Assembly (NCBI RefSeq): GCF_000775915.1
Contig: NZ_BBLT01000011.1
Coordinates: 1 to 64,000, forward strand
DNA length: 64,000 nucleotides
Reading direction: 5' to 3'
DNA from: Sporocytophaga myxococcoides
Lineage (GTDB): Bacteria; Bacteroidota; Bacteroidia; Cytophagales; Cytophagaceae
Positions 29,073-38,630 of this stretch are shown piece after piece. The position numbers and the translations under genes were made by a program. The notes under the pieces were generated by a model, which saw nothing but the letters and a program-made list of their open reading frames with translations, had not been told where the DNA came from and did not search any database. The first letter of the stretch is position 1. Each line of letters begins with the position of its first letter.

Positions 29073-30287
29073 ATGAAACACTTTTTATCCACTACATTTT
29101 TGGTCCTTATCGGATTGTTATTTCTGTTGCCGGGCTGTAACAAAAATGAGAATGTAAAACCTGATGAATCAGGGATGTTTGTGAAGTTTTATGGAGGCAG
29201 CTATGACGATCATGGCTACTCTGTAGTTGAAGCTCCAGATGGCGGTTTTTATGTTTCCGGAAGTACTTATCGTGCAAATCAACCCGGAGCGGATACAAAC
29301 ATATTTGTCGTGAAAGCAGATCGCAATGGAAATGCTATATGGACAAGATACTACAATCTTGGAGATGGATTTGATGAGATTGCCCGCGATATGATCATCG
29401 ATAAAGATGGTAATGTTGTGATTGCAGGATACAAACGTAATAAGAACAAAACAACGGATGTATTACTGTTCAAACTGAAAAATGGAAATCCCCTTGATAC
29501 ATCGTTTGTTACCTTTGGTGACACTGCTACAGATGAGAAGGGATATAATCTGGTGCAAACATCGGACGGAAATTATATTGTATATGGAAGTGCAGAAACA
29601 AAATCAGCACTTTTAGATATGTACTTGTTGAAAACAGATTTAACAACTGCCCTTTGGAAAAGACAAATGGGTACATTAGACAGAAATGATTTAATTGGCT
29701 CGTTTGATATCGTGGATAATAAGCGTCTTGTATGGTGCGGAACAACAGAAAGAAATGGTGAAAGAAATATAGCAGTTACAACTGCAGATGATTATGGAAA
29801 CTTCCTGTGGAACCTAACCTATGTCCCACATAATGGAATCAATGAGTATGGAAGAAGTATTGTAAAGACAACAGAAGGATATGTTATTGCAGGCAGTAAG
29901 AACAGGACAACGGATGCTACAAGTTTAAAGGATGTTTATATTGTAAAGACCGACTTTAATGGTATATCAGGTGTTAATGATAAATTTGTTGTGCCGGGCA
30001 ATTATAGCTCAGAGGCTAATTCTATAGTAGCATTAGGCAATGGTGTTTATGGAGTTACTGGTTATATCAGAACAGCAGCAGGAGACAAGAATATCTATGT
30101 AGCCAAAGTCACTGAAGAAGGAAAAGTGCTGGCATCAGCAGAGTTTGGAGGAGCAGGAGATGATGAAGGTAAACACATCATCTATACTAAAGATGGAGGT
30201 TTCCTTGTTATAGGTTCTATCTATGCAGTTAATAACTCCATGATGGCTGCCTACAAGATGAGCTCTGATTTGAAGCTTGTCAAATAA
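29073..30287 (+). CDS. Propeller-like lipoprotein
   Basis: A 404-residue lipoprotein (LLFLLPGCNKNENVKP, lipobox PGC). It has about seven repeats of the form GYSVVEAPDGGFYVSGST / GYNLVQTSDGNYIVYGSA / GKHIIYTKDGGFLVIGSI, typical of beta-propellers in Bacteroidota surface lipoproteins. It starts 11 bases after the T9SS cargo gene 25231, suggesting a functional pair at the surface. It is followed by a good rho-independent terminator. Confidence 0.78.
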   Translation: MKHFLSTTFLVLIGLLFLLPGCNKNENVKPDESGMFVKFYGGSYDDHGYSVVEAPDGGFYVSGSTYRANQPGADTNIFVVKADRNGNAIWTRYYNLGDGFDEIARDMIIDKDGNVVIAGYKRNKNKTTDVLLFKLKNGNPLDTSFVTFGDTATDEKGYNLVQTSDGNYIVYGSAETKSALLDMYLLKTDLTTALWKRQMGTLDRNDLIGSFDIVDNKRLVWCGTTERNGERNIAVTTADDYGNFLWNLTYVPHNGINEYGRSIVKTTEGYVIAGSKNRTTDATSLKDVYIVKTDFNGISGVNDKFVVPGNYSSEANSIVALGNGVYGVTGYIRTAAGDKNIYVAKVTEEGKVLASAEFGGAGDDEGKHIIYTKDGGFLVIGSIYAVNNSMMAAYKMSSDLKLVK

Positions 30288-30308
30288 GAAAGCATACAAA
30301 TATATCAA

Positions 30309-30338
30309 AGGCAGCCAGCAAATGGCTGTCTTTTTTTA
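30309..30338 (+). terminator. Rho-independent terminator after 29073
   Basis: AGGCAGCCA (30309-30317) pairs with TGGCTGTCT (30323-30331, one G-T pair) and is followed by a run of T. It closes the 25231-29073 operon. Confidence 0.75.
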
Positions 30339-30515
30339 CATCATTTTTTTAGTTAAAAGATTATTTAAAACAGCTATGGAACATGCACTCAAATTAATGC
30401 TAAAACTTTTTTTTGATTTATAGAAATCTATTGGATATAGAGATTGTACAATAGTAGAAAGGCTATTTGTGCAGGTAGTTTTTTGTTTTATCTTTTTAAT
30501 TATACTGATTTAGCT

Positions 30516-32993
30516 ATGGGAGAATTTTTAAATAAAAGTCGTCAAGGGGGTGGCACCAAACCAAACCTTCACCAGTCACAACACTCGCAATTAAAAGCAA
30601 ATGATCAAAAATCGTCTCAAAGCATAGAGGAAAAATCAGAAGATAAATTTTCTAAAGATTCTTCATTGGCAAAAGTATTACAAGGAAAATGGGATAGCTC
30701 AGAAGGAGGAGAGGAAAATAATCAGAAGGGAGGCCCTGTACCTCCCATGCTGATGGAAGAAGATGAAGAGCCTGTTCAGAGAAAAGGACCGGTGCCATTG
30801 CAGTTTCACGCAGCAGAAGAGGAAGATATTCCTGTTCAGAGAAAAGGTCCAGTGCCTCCTATGTCAATTGAGAACGAGGAGGAACAACCAATTCAAAGAA
30901 AGGGGCCAATTCCTTTACAGTTTTATGCGATTGAAGAAGAAGAAGAACCGGTTCAACGGAAGGGCCCAGTTCCTCCTATAAGTTTTGATCAAGAAGAACT
31001 GTCTCAAAGTGGTTCTTCATCATCTGATAAGATGCCTCCATTTGTTCAAAGGAAAATGGAATCGTCATTCGGGGAAGATTTTTCTGATGTTAATATTCAT
31101 GCCAACTCATCCCAATCAAAGGATCTTAATGCCCATGCTTTTGCCAAAGGCAATGACATACATTTCGCTCCGGGTAGGTACAATCCTGAGTCGCAAAAAG
31201 GGCAGGAACTTTTAGGTCACGAACTGACCCACGTTGTTCAGCAACGGCAGGGAAGAGTGCAGTCAACTGCTCAGAAGAAGGGCGTGGGGATTAATGATGA
31301 TGTGGGATTGGAGAAGGAGGCGGATTTGATGGGAGAAAAGGCAGCGAAGGGAGAACAACTATTGGTTGGCAACTCTTTATCAACTCAAAGTTCAGACAAG
31401 ATGCCAATTCAGAAGAAGAAAAAGGAAGACGTCTTAAAATCTGTCAGCGATTATAAGGATGATATTGCTAGTGCTTGTCAGCAATATGGGATTGAAGAAA
31501 AACAACTCAAAGCTATTATTGCAGTTGAATCCGCAGGAATAAAGGATGCAACGAGTGGATCTGCATTTGGATTAATGCAATTGACGGAAGAGACATGGAA
31601 TGATACAAGAAAGAGGTATCCTGAACTAAAGGCTTATGATTTTGGAACATATTGGAAAAATCCGAAAGTAAATATCATGTTTGGTGCAGCTACTTTCAAA
31701 TTAAAGTTGAAAAGTGTAGGGGTAAACTCACAAGATAAGAACTTTGCAGCCATTGCAATTACTGCTTATAATGCGGGTGAGGGAACAGTTAAAAAAGCTA
31801 TAAATTATGCTTCTGCTGCAGGATGTAAAGATCCATATTCGGAATGCTTTAATGCTCAATATTTAAAACCAGCCATTAAAGATACTGGGATTTATAAATA
31901 CTACTTAACGGGAAAAGGAAAGAAAAGCAATAAAACAGGAAGTATTGAAGAAGCTATAGAATTAAAATATAATGAGGTTCTTGCTTATCCTAATAAGGTT
32001 AATGAATATCTTGATCTTCAGAATGGGAAAGAAAATAAGGATCTTAGCAAGCAAATTGCTGAAACCTCAAGCTTAAAAAAAGGGAATAAGGAAAGTGTTG
32101 TCAATATGCCAGGTATACAAAGTTCAGGAGCTACATATGTTGTGAAAAAAGGAGAAACTTTAGATATTATTGCAAATAAAAATTCAGTTTCCAAAGAAGA
32201 TTTGATAAAGTGGAATTTAAAGAAATTGCGAAAATGGGGAAATATTGAGGGATTTGAAGCTGGGGAAGCAATTTTAATTAGGAAAGATAAACTTCAAAAG
32301 GAAGAAGTTAAATCAAGTACACCTGAACCAGGTATAATGAATGTTTTGTTTAATTATTTTGAAACATCTAAGGATATTGTTAGCGAATTGTATAATGAAA
32401 CTTCAGAAGGAATCTCAAGATTTTTTTATAATATGCTCTTTGACAATGAAACAAATGCTGGAGCTCAGGATAAAACTTCACAAGCCGCTGATAAGCAAAA
32501 ATTGTCCCCTACAGCTTCTAATGACAAATTAAACAATTTAAAAGCTAATTCTGTCATTAATCATATTGATAGGGTTGCAGCAGCAAGGGGATTGGTTAGC
32601 ATTCCATACAAGCAGGAAACTGATAGTGGGTTGAGAACTGGGGATTCAAAAGATGCTAAAGCGTTTATGGACTGTTCTGAGTTCGTATGTAGAGTGCTAT
32701 ATGCAAATGGTGTTACTGATAAAGTAGAACAGTTAAATTCGGACGGATTAAAAAACTTATTATCTAATAATAAGAAATTTGAGCATAGTAATTCTGCGAA
32801 AGCCGGAGATATAGCATTATGGGATGGGCATGTTGGAATTGTTTCCAGTGTTGAAGGGGCAAAAATAAGGTTGATACATGCAAGAGGAGAGGGTAAATTA
32901 TCTTCTGAAAACAAATATCATATTTTACCATCAGAATATAGAACTTCGAAATTTTACGGATATTACAGTCCGAAACAATTATTGGCAAATTAA
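30516..32993 (+). CDS. DUF4157 effector: SLT transglycosylase, LysM, NlpC/P60
   Basis: The frame opens at TTG 30444, but the ATG at 30516 in the shared TTTAGCTATGGGAGAATTTTT context gives the leader [10 protein letters not shown] and 825 residues. Layout: five QRKGPVP-type repeats (72-152); DUF4157 with HELTH at 235-239 and LEKEADLMG; a lytic transglycosylase (SLT) domain at about 310-455 with catalytic Glu338 (IIAVESAG), [13 protein letters not shown] and ITAYNAGEG; LysM at 540-590; NlpC/P60 endopeptidase at about 680-820 with Cys720 (FMDCSEFVC), His772 (GHVGIV) and His788 (LIHARG). All catalytic residues are present, so it should cut both glycan strands and peptide stems of peptidoglycan. 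No signal peptide. A lipoprotein gene follows after 11 bases. Confidence 0.88.
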   Translation: MGEFLNKSRQGGGTKPNLHQSQHSQLKANDQKSSQSIEEKSEDKFSKDSSLAKVLQGKWDSSEGGEENNQKGGPVPPMLMEEDEEPVQRKGPVPLQFHAAEEEDIPVQRKGPVPPMSIENEEEQPIQRKGPIPLQFYAIEEEEEPVQRKGPVPPISFDQEELSQSGSSSSDKMPPFVQRKMESSFGEDFSDVNIHANSSQSKDLNAHAFAKGNDIHFAPGRYNPESQKGQELLGHELTHVVQQRQGRVQSTAQKKGVGINDDVGLEKEADLMGEKAAKGEQLLVGNSLSTQSSDKMPIQKKKKEDVLKSVSDYKDDIASACQQYGIEEKQLKAIIAVESAGIKDATSGSAFGLMQLTEETWNDTRKRYPELKAYDFGTYWKNPKVNIMFGAATFKLKLKSVGVNSQDKNFAAIAITAYNAGEGTVKKAINYASAAGCKDPYSECFNAQYLKPAIKDTGIYKYYLTGKGKKSNKTGSIEEAIELKYNEVLAYPNKVNEYLDLQNGKENKDLSKQIAETSSLKKGNKESVVNMPGIQSSGATYVVKKGETLDIIANKNSVSKEDLIKWNLKKLRKWGNIEGFEAGEAILIRKDKLQKEEVKSSTPEPGIMNVLFNYFETSKDIVSELYNETSEGISRFFYNMLFDNETNAGAQDKTSQAADKQKLSPTASNDKLNNLKANSVINHIDRVAAARGLVSIPYKQETDSGLRTGDSKDAKAFMDCSEFVCRVLYANGVTDKVEQLNSDGLKNLLSNNKKFEHSNSAKAGDIALWDGHVGIVSSVEGAKIRLIHARGEGKLSSENKYHILPSEYRTSKFYGYYSPKQLLAN
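30730..30972 (+). repeat. In-gene tandem QRKGPVP repeats (effector 30516)
   Basis: Five units: an initial KGGPVP and four QRKGP(V/I)P. Continuations alternate between LQF(H/Y)A and P(M/I)S, so the true period may be a pair of units. Confidence 0.72.
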
Positions 32994-33004
32994 AATCATT
33001 TTGT

Positions 33005-33997
33005 ATGAGCGATAAATTATATATTATTTTGTTCCTTTTTATTTTTTATGCTTGCTCGGATAGACATGAACAGAGATCTGTAAACACTAACGTAGGTACG
33101 ATGGATACATTGATAAAATCATCATCTAAAATGCCTGAAGGGAATTTTGATCCAAATGATAGTATACAATTACGTTATAAATTTATTAAAGAGGTTCCCA
33201 CACAATTTAAAATCAATGATTCAATTATATATTTAGGGAATGGTAAATGTATAGTAGGCTTTGATTTGAAAGGGGAAAAAGTCTCAGAGATAAAGATTGC
33301 ACAAGAAATATTAAATGGAATACCTTTTTCAGATTTTGAAGCATCTGAGGTATTTAACAATATGTATTATCTCTTGATAGGAGGAAAATTTATTCTTGTT
33401 GATGCTAATGATTCTCAGCAAAAAATAGTCTTCGAGTATAATGCCGGTGGAGATAAAATTTTTAGTGCAGGTAAGGATAATTTTTTTATCCCTTATCAAA
33501 GTCAAAGCTCAGATGGAGGTATAATTAGTAGTTTAAAGAAGTATTTTGATAATGAAAATAAATTGAATGATTTTAAGTCTAATGTTGATTTTTCGGGCGA
33601 AAGTTTTTTGGCATCGAATGGAGTTATTTATTTCATCTCGGAAGGTAATGAATTGCATTTAGTTAGTTACAATGAAAGGATAGAGACAGATATAATACAA
33701 CTTGAGGGAATGATCGACAATAGAGCTTGGGTGCTGGGTTTTCAGAATGACAAATTGTTGGTTAAGCAGGTTTCTGATTCAGGAAATGATATAATTTATG
33801 AATTAAATAAGAATAATTTTAAAGTTGAAAAAAGTAATTTGTTGGATATTGATTATTCTGATATTAATCAAGAACTCCTGGAAGATGAAGATTTATTTTT
33901 AGATAATCCAAACAGGATTTTTTATGCGAGCTATAAAAATTCTATTAAGGTGCTTCGTATTGGGAAATCGGGCAATGCTATAGTTTACTCATTATGA
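33005..33997 (+). CDS. Lipoprotein, candidate immunity protein of effector 30516
   Basis: A 330-residue lipoprotein (MSDKLYIILFLFIFYACSD, lipobox YAC). The mature part has repeated strand-turn units (IYLGNGKCIVGFDLKGEKV, NGVIYFISEGNELHLVSYN, NDIIYELNKNNFKVEKSN) suggesting a beta-propeller. It starts 11 bases after the effector stop, so it is probably co-transcribed. The immunity role is inferred from position and envelope localisation. No family is recognised, and it is not visibly similar to the lipoproteins in the other loci. Confidence 0.6.
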   Translation: MSDKLYIILFLFIFYACSDRHEQRSVNTNVGTMDTLIKSSSKMPEGNFDPNDSIQLRYKFIKEVPTQFKINDSIIYLGNGKCIVGFDLKGEKVSEIKIAQEILNGIPFSDFEASEVFNNMYYLLIGGKFILVDANDSQQKIVFEYNAGGDKIFSAGKDNFFIPYQSQSSDGGIISSLKKYFDNENKLNDFKSNVDFSGESFLASNGVIYFISEGNELHLVSYNERIETDIIQLEGMIDNRAWVLGFQNDKLLVKQVSDSGNDIIYELNKNNFKVEKSNLLDIDYSDINQELLEDEDLFLDNPNRIFYASYKNSIKVLRIGKSGNAIVYSL

Positions 33998-34454
33998 CCT
34001 TAAGATGGAAGAATTATAATGACTCGAATTTTCTGAATTCAAATTGGGGTCCTTGGTTTTGGGCTAAATTATTTGTAGGAGGGTCAGACCTATATTCTTT
34101 ATGCAAGATATGTTTTTTGAAGTTGTTAAAACACAATTATATATAAGACTTGAATGGTAATTTCAAGCTTGTCTTAGAAGCAAGACAAGATTCCGTACCA
34201 AATTTGATTTAGATCTTTTTGAAATTAATTCCCTTTGCTACTTCTTCTAAAAATCCATTTAAACACTTGATTTTTAAGTCAATCTTGTTATTTTTGATAA
34301 GATTATCTTTTAACAGCAGTAGGATTTTTTAGGAATGTCAGAATGTTTCCATTCAAGATATAAAATGTTTGAGGCATTCTGATTATTCAGGAATAAGATA
34401 TTCTTTCCGTATAAGTATGTTTTTCATTTTATCTTGTATTACACTCATTCAGCA
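33998..34454 (+). other. Intergenic region before effector 34455
   Basis: No supportable gene in 457 AT-rich bases. An open stretch near 34020-34140 (reading SNWGPWFWAKLFVGG) has no start or recognisable homologue. ACACTTGATTTTTA near 34264 is also found in leader copy 3, so the 3' half may be a diverged effector leader. Confidence 0.4.
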
Positions 34455-37220
34455 ATGAGAGAATTTTTACATAAAAACCGTCAAGGAAATGATAGCAACC
34501 GAAACCTGCATCAATCCCAGCAGAAGCAGCTAAAGGCTGTTGATCAAAAATCTTCACAAAATCCAGAATCTGAAGAAGAGCAATCTAAAGATTTATCATT
34601 TCAAGATGTCTTGCAAAGAAAGTGGGATAGTTCTGAAGGAGGTGAAGAACATAATCAAAGAAGAGGTCCTGTACCTTCAATGATGGAGGAAGAGGAAGAA
34701 GAGCCATTACAAAGAAAGGGACCTGTGCCATTGCAGTTCCACGCAGAGGAAGAAGAAGAATTGCCAATGCAGCGCAAAGGCCCTGTACCTCCTATTAGTG
34801 ATGATTCAGGTAAGCTCTCTCAGAGTGACTCTTCTTCATCCGATAAGATGCCGCCTTTAGTACAAAGAAAGATGGAGACCTCATTTAGCGAGGATTTTTC
34901 TAATGTAAATATTCACAAGAATTCTGCACAATCTACAGATATGGATGCCCATGCGTTTACTCAGGGCAATGACATACACTTTGCACCGGGACAATACAAT
35001 CCTGAATCTCAACAGGGGCAGGAATTGTTAGGTCATGAACTTACTCATGTTGTCCAGCAGCGGTCCGGGGTGGTGAAACCTACTACTCAGATGAAAGGTG
35101 TTGGGGTCAATGACGATGCTACTCTCGAAAACGAAGCTGATGTCATGGGTAAAAAAGCTGCGGAAGGAAAACCTGCAGAAGTGGAGGGGGCAGGATCTGG
35201 AATACAAAAGGAAACGGCTGAAGGAAACCTTTCTGAATGGAGAAAGAATGGAAAGTTAAAAGGCAAGGTCCCTGTGCGAGATGAAAATTCTGTACCTGAT
35301 GCTAATGTTTCTGAAGAAGAAAGTACTTATCAGGCATTGCTGGCGGAGGCAGAAAAGTTGCAAACTCAGCAAAGGGACAGGGCAGATAAGATGATCGTTA
35401 ACAGGGAGGTAACAAGCTTTAATTACTGGTTTGCAAAAGTATATAGCCTGGTTTCAAAACATGAAATCGAATATGTAAAGGCGGGGGCTTATTATTATCC
35501 ATCCTATGTGTTAAGATGTGTTCTTTATTTCGAAAGACTTTATAATGATAACTTAAATGCACAAGCTTCAGGAGGGAAAGTAGAAGATCATTGGAAAGTT
35601 GCTTTTGATAAAGCAAAGGATTCAAAAGCTAAGTTTGATATGTTTGATCAGGATCAGAAGACCCCGTCTGTTGGTCCTGTTGGCGAACCTGGAGAAAGGG
35701 CCGCAAGAGCAGGCCAATTTATGAGTAACGAAGCAAATAAAGCAATGGCAGTTGTCGCTTCTCTTGTTGCTTCCATGTTGGCGCATATTCGTTTCGATCT
35801 TCCCAGAGCAGAAGCCTGGGTTTATAATACCTACTACAAATCTCAGACTCCCACAATAAAAACATTCATGACTGACTTTATGACCATGGGAGGTGTTTTC
35901 GATAATGCCGGAAGAGAGATGCAGGCTGTTATTGCCCAAAAGGGAAGTGGGCTTGCTGGTATTACACCGAAGATGGCTCAGGATATGTCTATGAGATATT
36001 TATATGGAGCTGATATGACTAAGGAGCGTGCAGATACCTGGAAAAGAGCAGAGGAGCTTTCCTTGTTGCCTCAGTCAGATCAGGCTGCAGATCCTTATGA
36101 AAAGGGAATAGGCGATGTTGGGAAGGACCCGGCTTCCTATACAGATTGGTTGAATAAAATCTCAACTAACCCAAGTATGAAGGATACGGAGACTCCTCCT
36201 GTAAAGAATAGTTCAGAGATTTTAAGTAAGACTGAGCAGGAGCTGGCAGCTCTCCCTTTAGTGGAGAGAATAAGAATGGTAGCGCAAATGCTTTTTGCAA
36301 CAACAATGGATGGGGCGGAAGATGCTATAATGAAAATTCTTTTTGCAACTCAAAAGTTTAAAACATCTGAAACCATAACCTTAATAGATGGAGTTGATCC
36401 TTATGAACTTCTGCACGATTGTGACGGCGCCCAGTTTATGACACTGCGCTTTTTTCTGAAAAGTTATTATTATTCCAATGCACCAATGGTTTCAATGGTA
36501 AGGCTCCAGAATACATTGATCTCTGTTATAAAAACCTTCAATGAAAGCTGGGAGGGGGATATAATGCTGGATATGCTGGAGAAAAGACCTGACAGAAAAA
36601 GTATTGTTACTGCAGCAGGTGTTTTCCAGCCTGGTCCTAATACAGGTCCGGACAAAACATTCTGGGATGGCTTTGATATTTTATATAATAATATAATGAA
36701 AACGGAATTCCAGAGATCTCAACTTTGTGCTTTATTTGGAATTCCTTATTTGAATTCAGGGGGAAAAGGTGTTCCGAGACCAGTTACTAATGACCCCAAT
36801 AAGCAATCAGAAAAGGGAGGCAAAGAGACGCAAGGACATGCAGGTAACGCTGAGAAAACTTCTGATTCCGGAGGTAAAGGCCAGCAAACTGAAGAGCAGC
36901 AGAAGTATCTGAATATTGATATTAAGAAACAGGACTATCAGGAAATTAAAAACCCTACAGGTGCTGTTTCAATAGGTATTGTTGAAGCAAGGATCCTGGA
37001 GAGAAAACCAGATGGAGTAAAAATTAAGGTGAAATTTAATATGAATGATGGGAAATTTATTTTAGTTGGAAAAAATGAAATAGAACTAAAGGGACATTAT
37101 AATGCAGCAGGAGATATTATTGAGACGGAAGCTTTTACAATTCCTGTAAATTATGATGGTAAGCAAATGATTATATCCTTTAAAAAGTTACATGTTCCAG
37201 TAAAAGATGTTAAAAATTGA
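34455..37220 (+). CDS. DUF4157 effector with DUF5995-like helical domain
   Basis: The frame opens at TTG 34434, but the ATG at 34455 gives the family leader ([10 protein letters not shown], Arg for Gly at position 2) and 921 residues. Layout: three QRKGPVP-type repeats (69-112), the fewest in the island; DUF4157 with HELTH at 194-198 and LENEADVMG; a long helical region (about 295-790) with [17 protein letters not shown] at about 441-457, resembling the AHIN.DLP signature of DUF5995 proteins; then a low-complexity linker and a C-terminal beta-rich segment (about 830-921). No signal peptide and no recognisable peptidoglycan hydrolase. The activity is unknown; a metal-dependent hydrolase built around His444/Asp448 is only a guess. 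Downstream are a broken and an intact lipoprotein gene. Confidence 0.75.
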   Translation: MREFLHKNRQGNDSNRNLHQSQQKQLKAVDQKSSQNPESEEEQSKDLSFQDVLQRKWDSSEGGEEHNQRRGPVPSMMEEEEEEPLQRKGPVPLQFHAEEEEELPMQRKGPVPPISDDSGKLSQSDSSSSDKMPPLVQRKMETSFSEDFSNVNIHKNSAQSTDMDAHAFTQGNDIHFAPGQYNPESQQGQELLGHELTHVVQQRSGVVKPTTQMKGVGVNDDATLENEADVMGKKAAEGKPAEVEGAGSGIQKETAEGNLSEWRKNGKLKGKVPVRDENSVPDANVSEEESTYQALLAEAEKLQTQQRDRADKMIVNREVTSFNYWFAKVYSLVSKHEIEYVKAGAYYYPSYVLRCVLYFERLYNDNLNAQASGGKVEDHWKVAFDKAKDSKAKFDMFDQDQKTPSVGPVGEPGERAARAGQFMSNEANKAMAVVASLVASMLAHIRFDLPRAEAWVYNTYYKSQTPTIKTFMTDFMTMGGVFDNAGREMQAVIAQKGSGLAGITPKMAQDMSMRYLYGADMTKERADTWKRAEELSLLPQSDQAADPYEKGIGDVGKDPASYTDWLNKISTNPSMKDTETPPVKNSSEILSKTEQELAALPLVERIRMVAQMLFATTMDGAEDAIMKILFATQKFKTSETITLIDGVDPYELLHDCDGAQFMTLRFFLKSYYYSNAPMVSMVRLQNTLISVIKTFNESWEGDIMLDMLEKRPDRKSIVTAAGVFQPGPNTGPDKTFWDGFDILYNNIMKTEFQRSQLCALFGIPYLNSGGKGVPRPVTNDPNKQSEKGGKETQGHAGNAEKTSDSGGKGQQTEEQQKYLNIDIKKQDYQEIKNPTGAVSIGIVEARILERKPDGVKIKVKFNMNDGKFILVGKNEIELKGHYNAAGDIIETEAFTIPVNYDGKQMIISFKKLHVPVKDVKN
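34657..34792 (+). repeat. In-gene tandem QRKGPVP repeats (effector 34455)
   Basis: Three units (RRGPVP, RKGPVP, RKGPVP) with glutamate-rich spacers, the shortest array among the five complete effectors. Confidence 0.7.
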
Positions 37221-37263
37221 TTTTGCATGAATAGAGACTTTATAATCTTTAACTTGGAACAAA

Positions 37264-37396
37264 GTGAAATATAGGCTGGCATTATTCTTATTGTTTTCTT
37301 TATCGTACATGCAAAGTTGTAGTAGTCAGGACTTGCGTTTAAAGTTTCATGGATTTTGACAAAGACATTTTGAAATTAAATGTTGTATGTCCTTAA
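37264..37396 (+). pseudogene. Internally deleted lipoprotein remnant, relative of 37459
   Basis: A GTG at 37264 opens a lipoprotein signal (VKYRLALFLLFSLSYMQSC) followed by SSQDLRLKFHGF and a stop; the neighbour has SCNAQESKLKFPAFD. In the next frame, bases 37358-37396 encode DKDILKLNVVCP and a stop, matching the neighbour's C-terminus DEDIKRLVLYCP. The middle of the gene is missing. This is the decayed first lipoprotein behind effector 34455, 43 bases after its stop. Confidence 0.7.
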
Positions 37397-37458
37397 GGTT
37401 GTAGTTAATTAAATTTCCCTTTGCAGAATAATTGCGGTATGCTTTTATATATTTTAAA

Positions 37459-38010
37459 ATGAATATTAAATCAATATATTTTTTACTACTGATTATATTA
37501 GGTATGGCAAGCTGTAACGCGCAAGAGTCAAAGTTGAAGTTCCCGGCCTTTGATGATAATGGTTGTTCTATAACTATTCCTATTGATAAAGGCTATGGAG
37601 AGTTTATAAAAGAGAATGACGGATTCTTAGATATTGATAAATCTGAGTTTAAGGACAGCACTTATATGCTGTATTTACCACAAAGTAAACTACCTTCATT
37701 GATGATTACAGTGGAGGGTTTAAATATAAAAAAGACGCATACGCCACTCGACTTTTCGAAGGCAATAATAAAGCAATATCAAAATTCGATTCATAAGGTA
37801 GATGATATAAAGTATAAAGATTTTCAAGTTGATGAAGTTGGAGTTGTGAACAAAGTAAGTTATAAGTTTGTCTCTAATGAAATGTATGCAGTTTATTACT
37901 CTTTTTTTCATAATGGAAAAGCGTTAACCCTGGGTTATACATTTATGGATAGTAAAACTGCCAAAGACCCTGATGAAGATATAAAACGACTTGTGTTGTA
38001 TTGTCCATAA
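37459..38010 (+). CDS. Lipoprotein following effector 34455
   Basis: The ATG at 37459 is preferred over an upstream TTG at 37432 because it places the SPII signal at the N-terminus (MNIKSIYFLLLIILGMASC), giving 183 residues. The mature domain is alpha/beta (DNGCSITIPIDKGYGEF, MLYLPQSKLPSLMITVEGL, YAVYYSFFHNGKALTLGYTF) and ends LYCP. No family is recognised. A deleted paralogue lies directly upstream at 37264-37396. It is a candidate protective lipoprotein for effector 34455 by position. Confidence 0.6.
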   Translation: MNIKSIYFLLLIILGMASCNAQESKLKFPAFDDNGCSITIPIDKGYGEFIKENDGFLDIDKSEFKDSTYMLYLPQSKLPSLMITVEGLNIKKTHTPLDFSKAIIKQYQNSIHKVDDIKYKDFQVDEVGVVNKVSYKFVSNEMYAVYYSFFHNGKALTLGYTFMDSKTAKDPDEDIKRLVLYCP

Positions 38011-38630
38011 ATTTTTCAAGAGCATATTAAAACCGGTGAAAATAGTCTGGTTAAAAAGCTGACTGTTTCAATGGAATTTATAAAATTTTTCTGCTCATCA
38101 AATACCTAAAATGCAAGGGAATACAAAATTCCATCGTACGATTTTATCTCCAGATTTAAGGCCTTAGAGACTTTTAAAAATAAAGTCGGAGGACAATAAT
38201 TTCCTGACAATCAATATAAAGGATGTAAATTCTCTTTTTACGTACAACTTTACTTATATAGCATTCGTGCGGCTCTCATTGCTTCCTGGTCAAGTCAAAT
38301 AACTTTCCCTTCTGAGTCATGATCTCTTTATCAATGGGATTGTATTCGTTTGAAAATTGCACAGAACTTCCCGGATTTATATAATCTTTTTTTTAAAGGG
38401 GCTTGATTAGTTAAATCAACCTGATTTTTTTTCATCAGTAGATTGGTAATGTTGATTGGATATAAAATCCTCTTTATGTGTAAGGCATAGATTTTATGCC
38501 TGTTTCATTAAAAATAATTTTTCTTTACTATATCAATAAACCTTACAATGGGTCTCTCTGCAAATTGCATTTTCGTTTAAATACTCTTATAAGTGCAGCA
38601 TTACTGGTAGCATTAACGACGACATTGTAT
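38011..38630 (+). other. Intergenic region at the end of the effector island
   Basis: These bases hold no confident gene. An ATG at 38496 is in frame with the phosphatase gene but would add 45 residues before a well-formed signal peptide, so the stretch is taken as untranslated. No repeats or RNA structure were recognised. Confidence 0.4.

Noticed and set aside
30444-30515. Upstream TTG start for effector 30516
   Set aside because: The ATG at 30516 has the conserved TAGCTATGGGAGAATTTTT context and the family leader MGEFL; the 24 extra residues match no paralogue.
34017-34145. Coding remnant reading SNWGPWFWAKLFVGG
   Set aside because: No start codon, ribosome-binding site or recognisable homologue in the window.
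34434-34454. Upstream TTG start for effector 34455
   Set aside because: The ATG at 34455 aligns with the leader of all paralogues.
4369-37220. Signal peptides or T9SS sorting tails on the DUF4157 effectors
   Set aside because: The N-termini are polar and the C-termini lack the PNP...G.Y pattern, so Sec or T9SS export is not supported.
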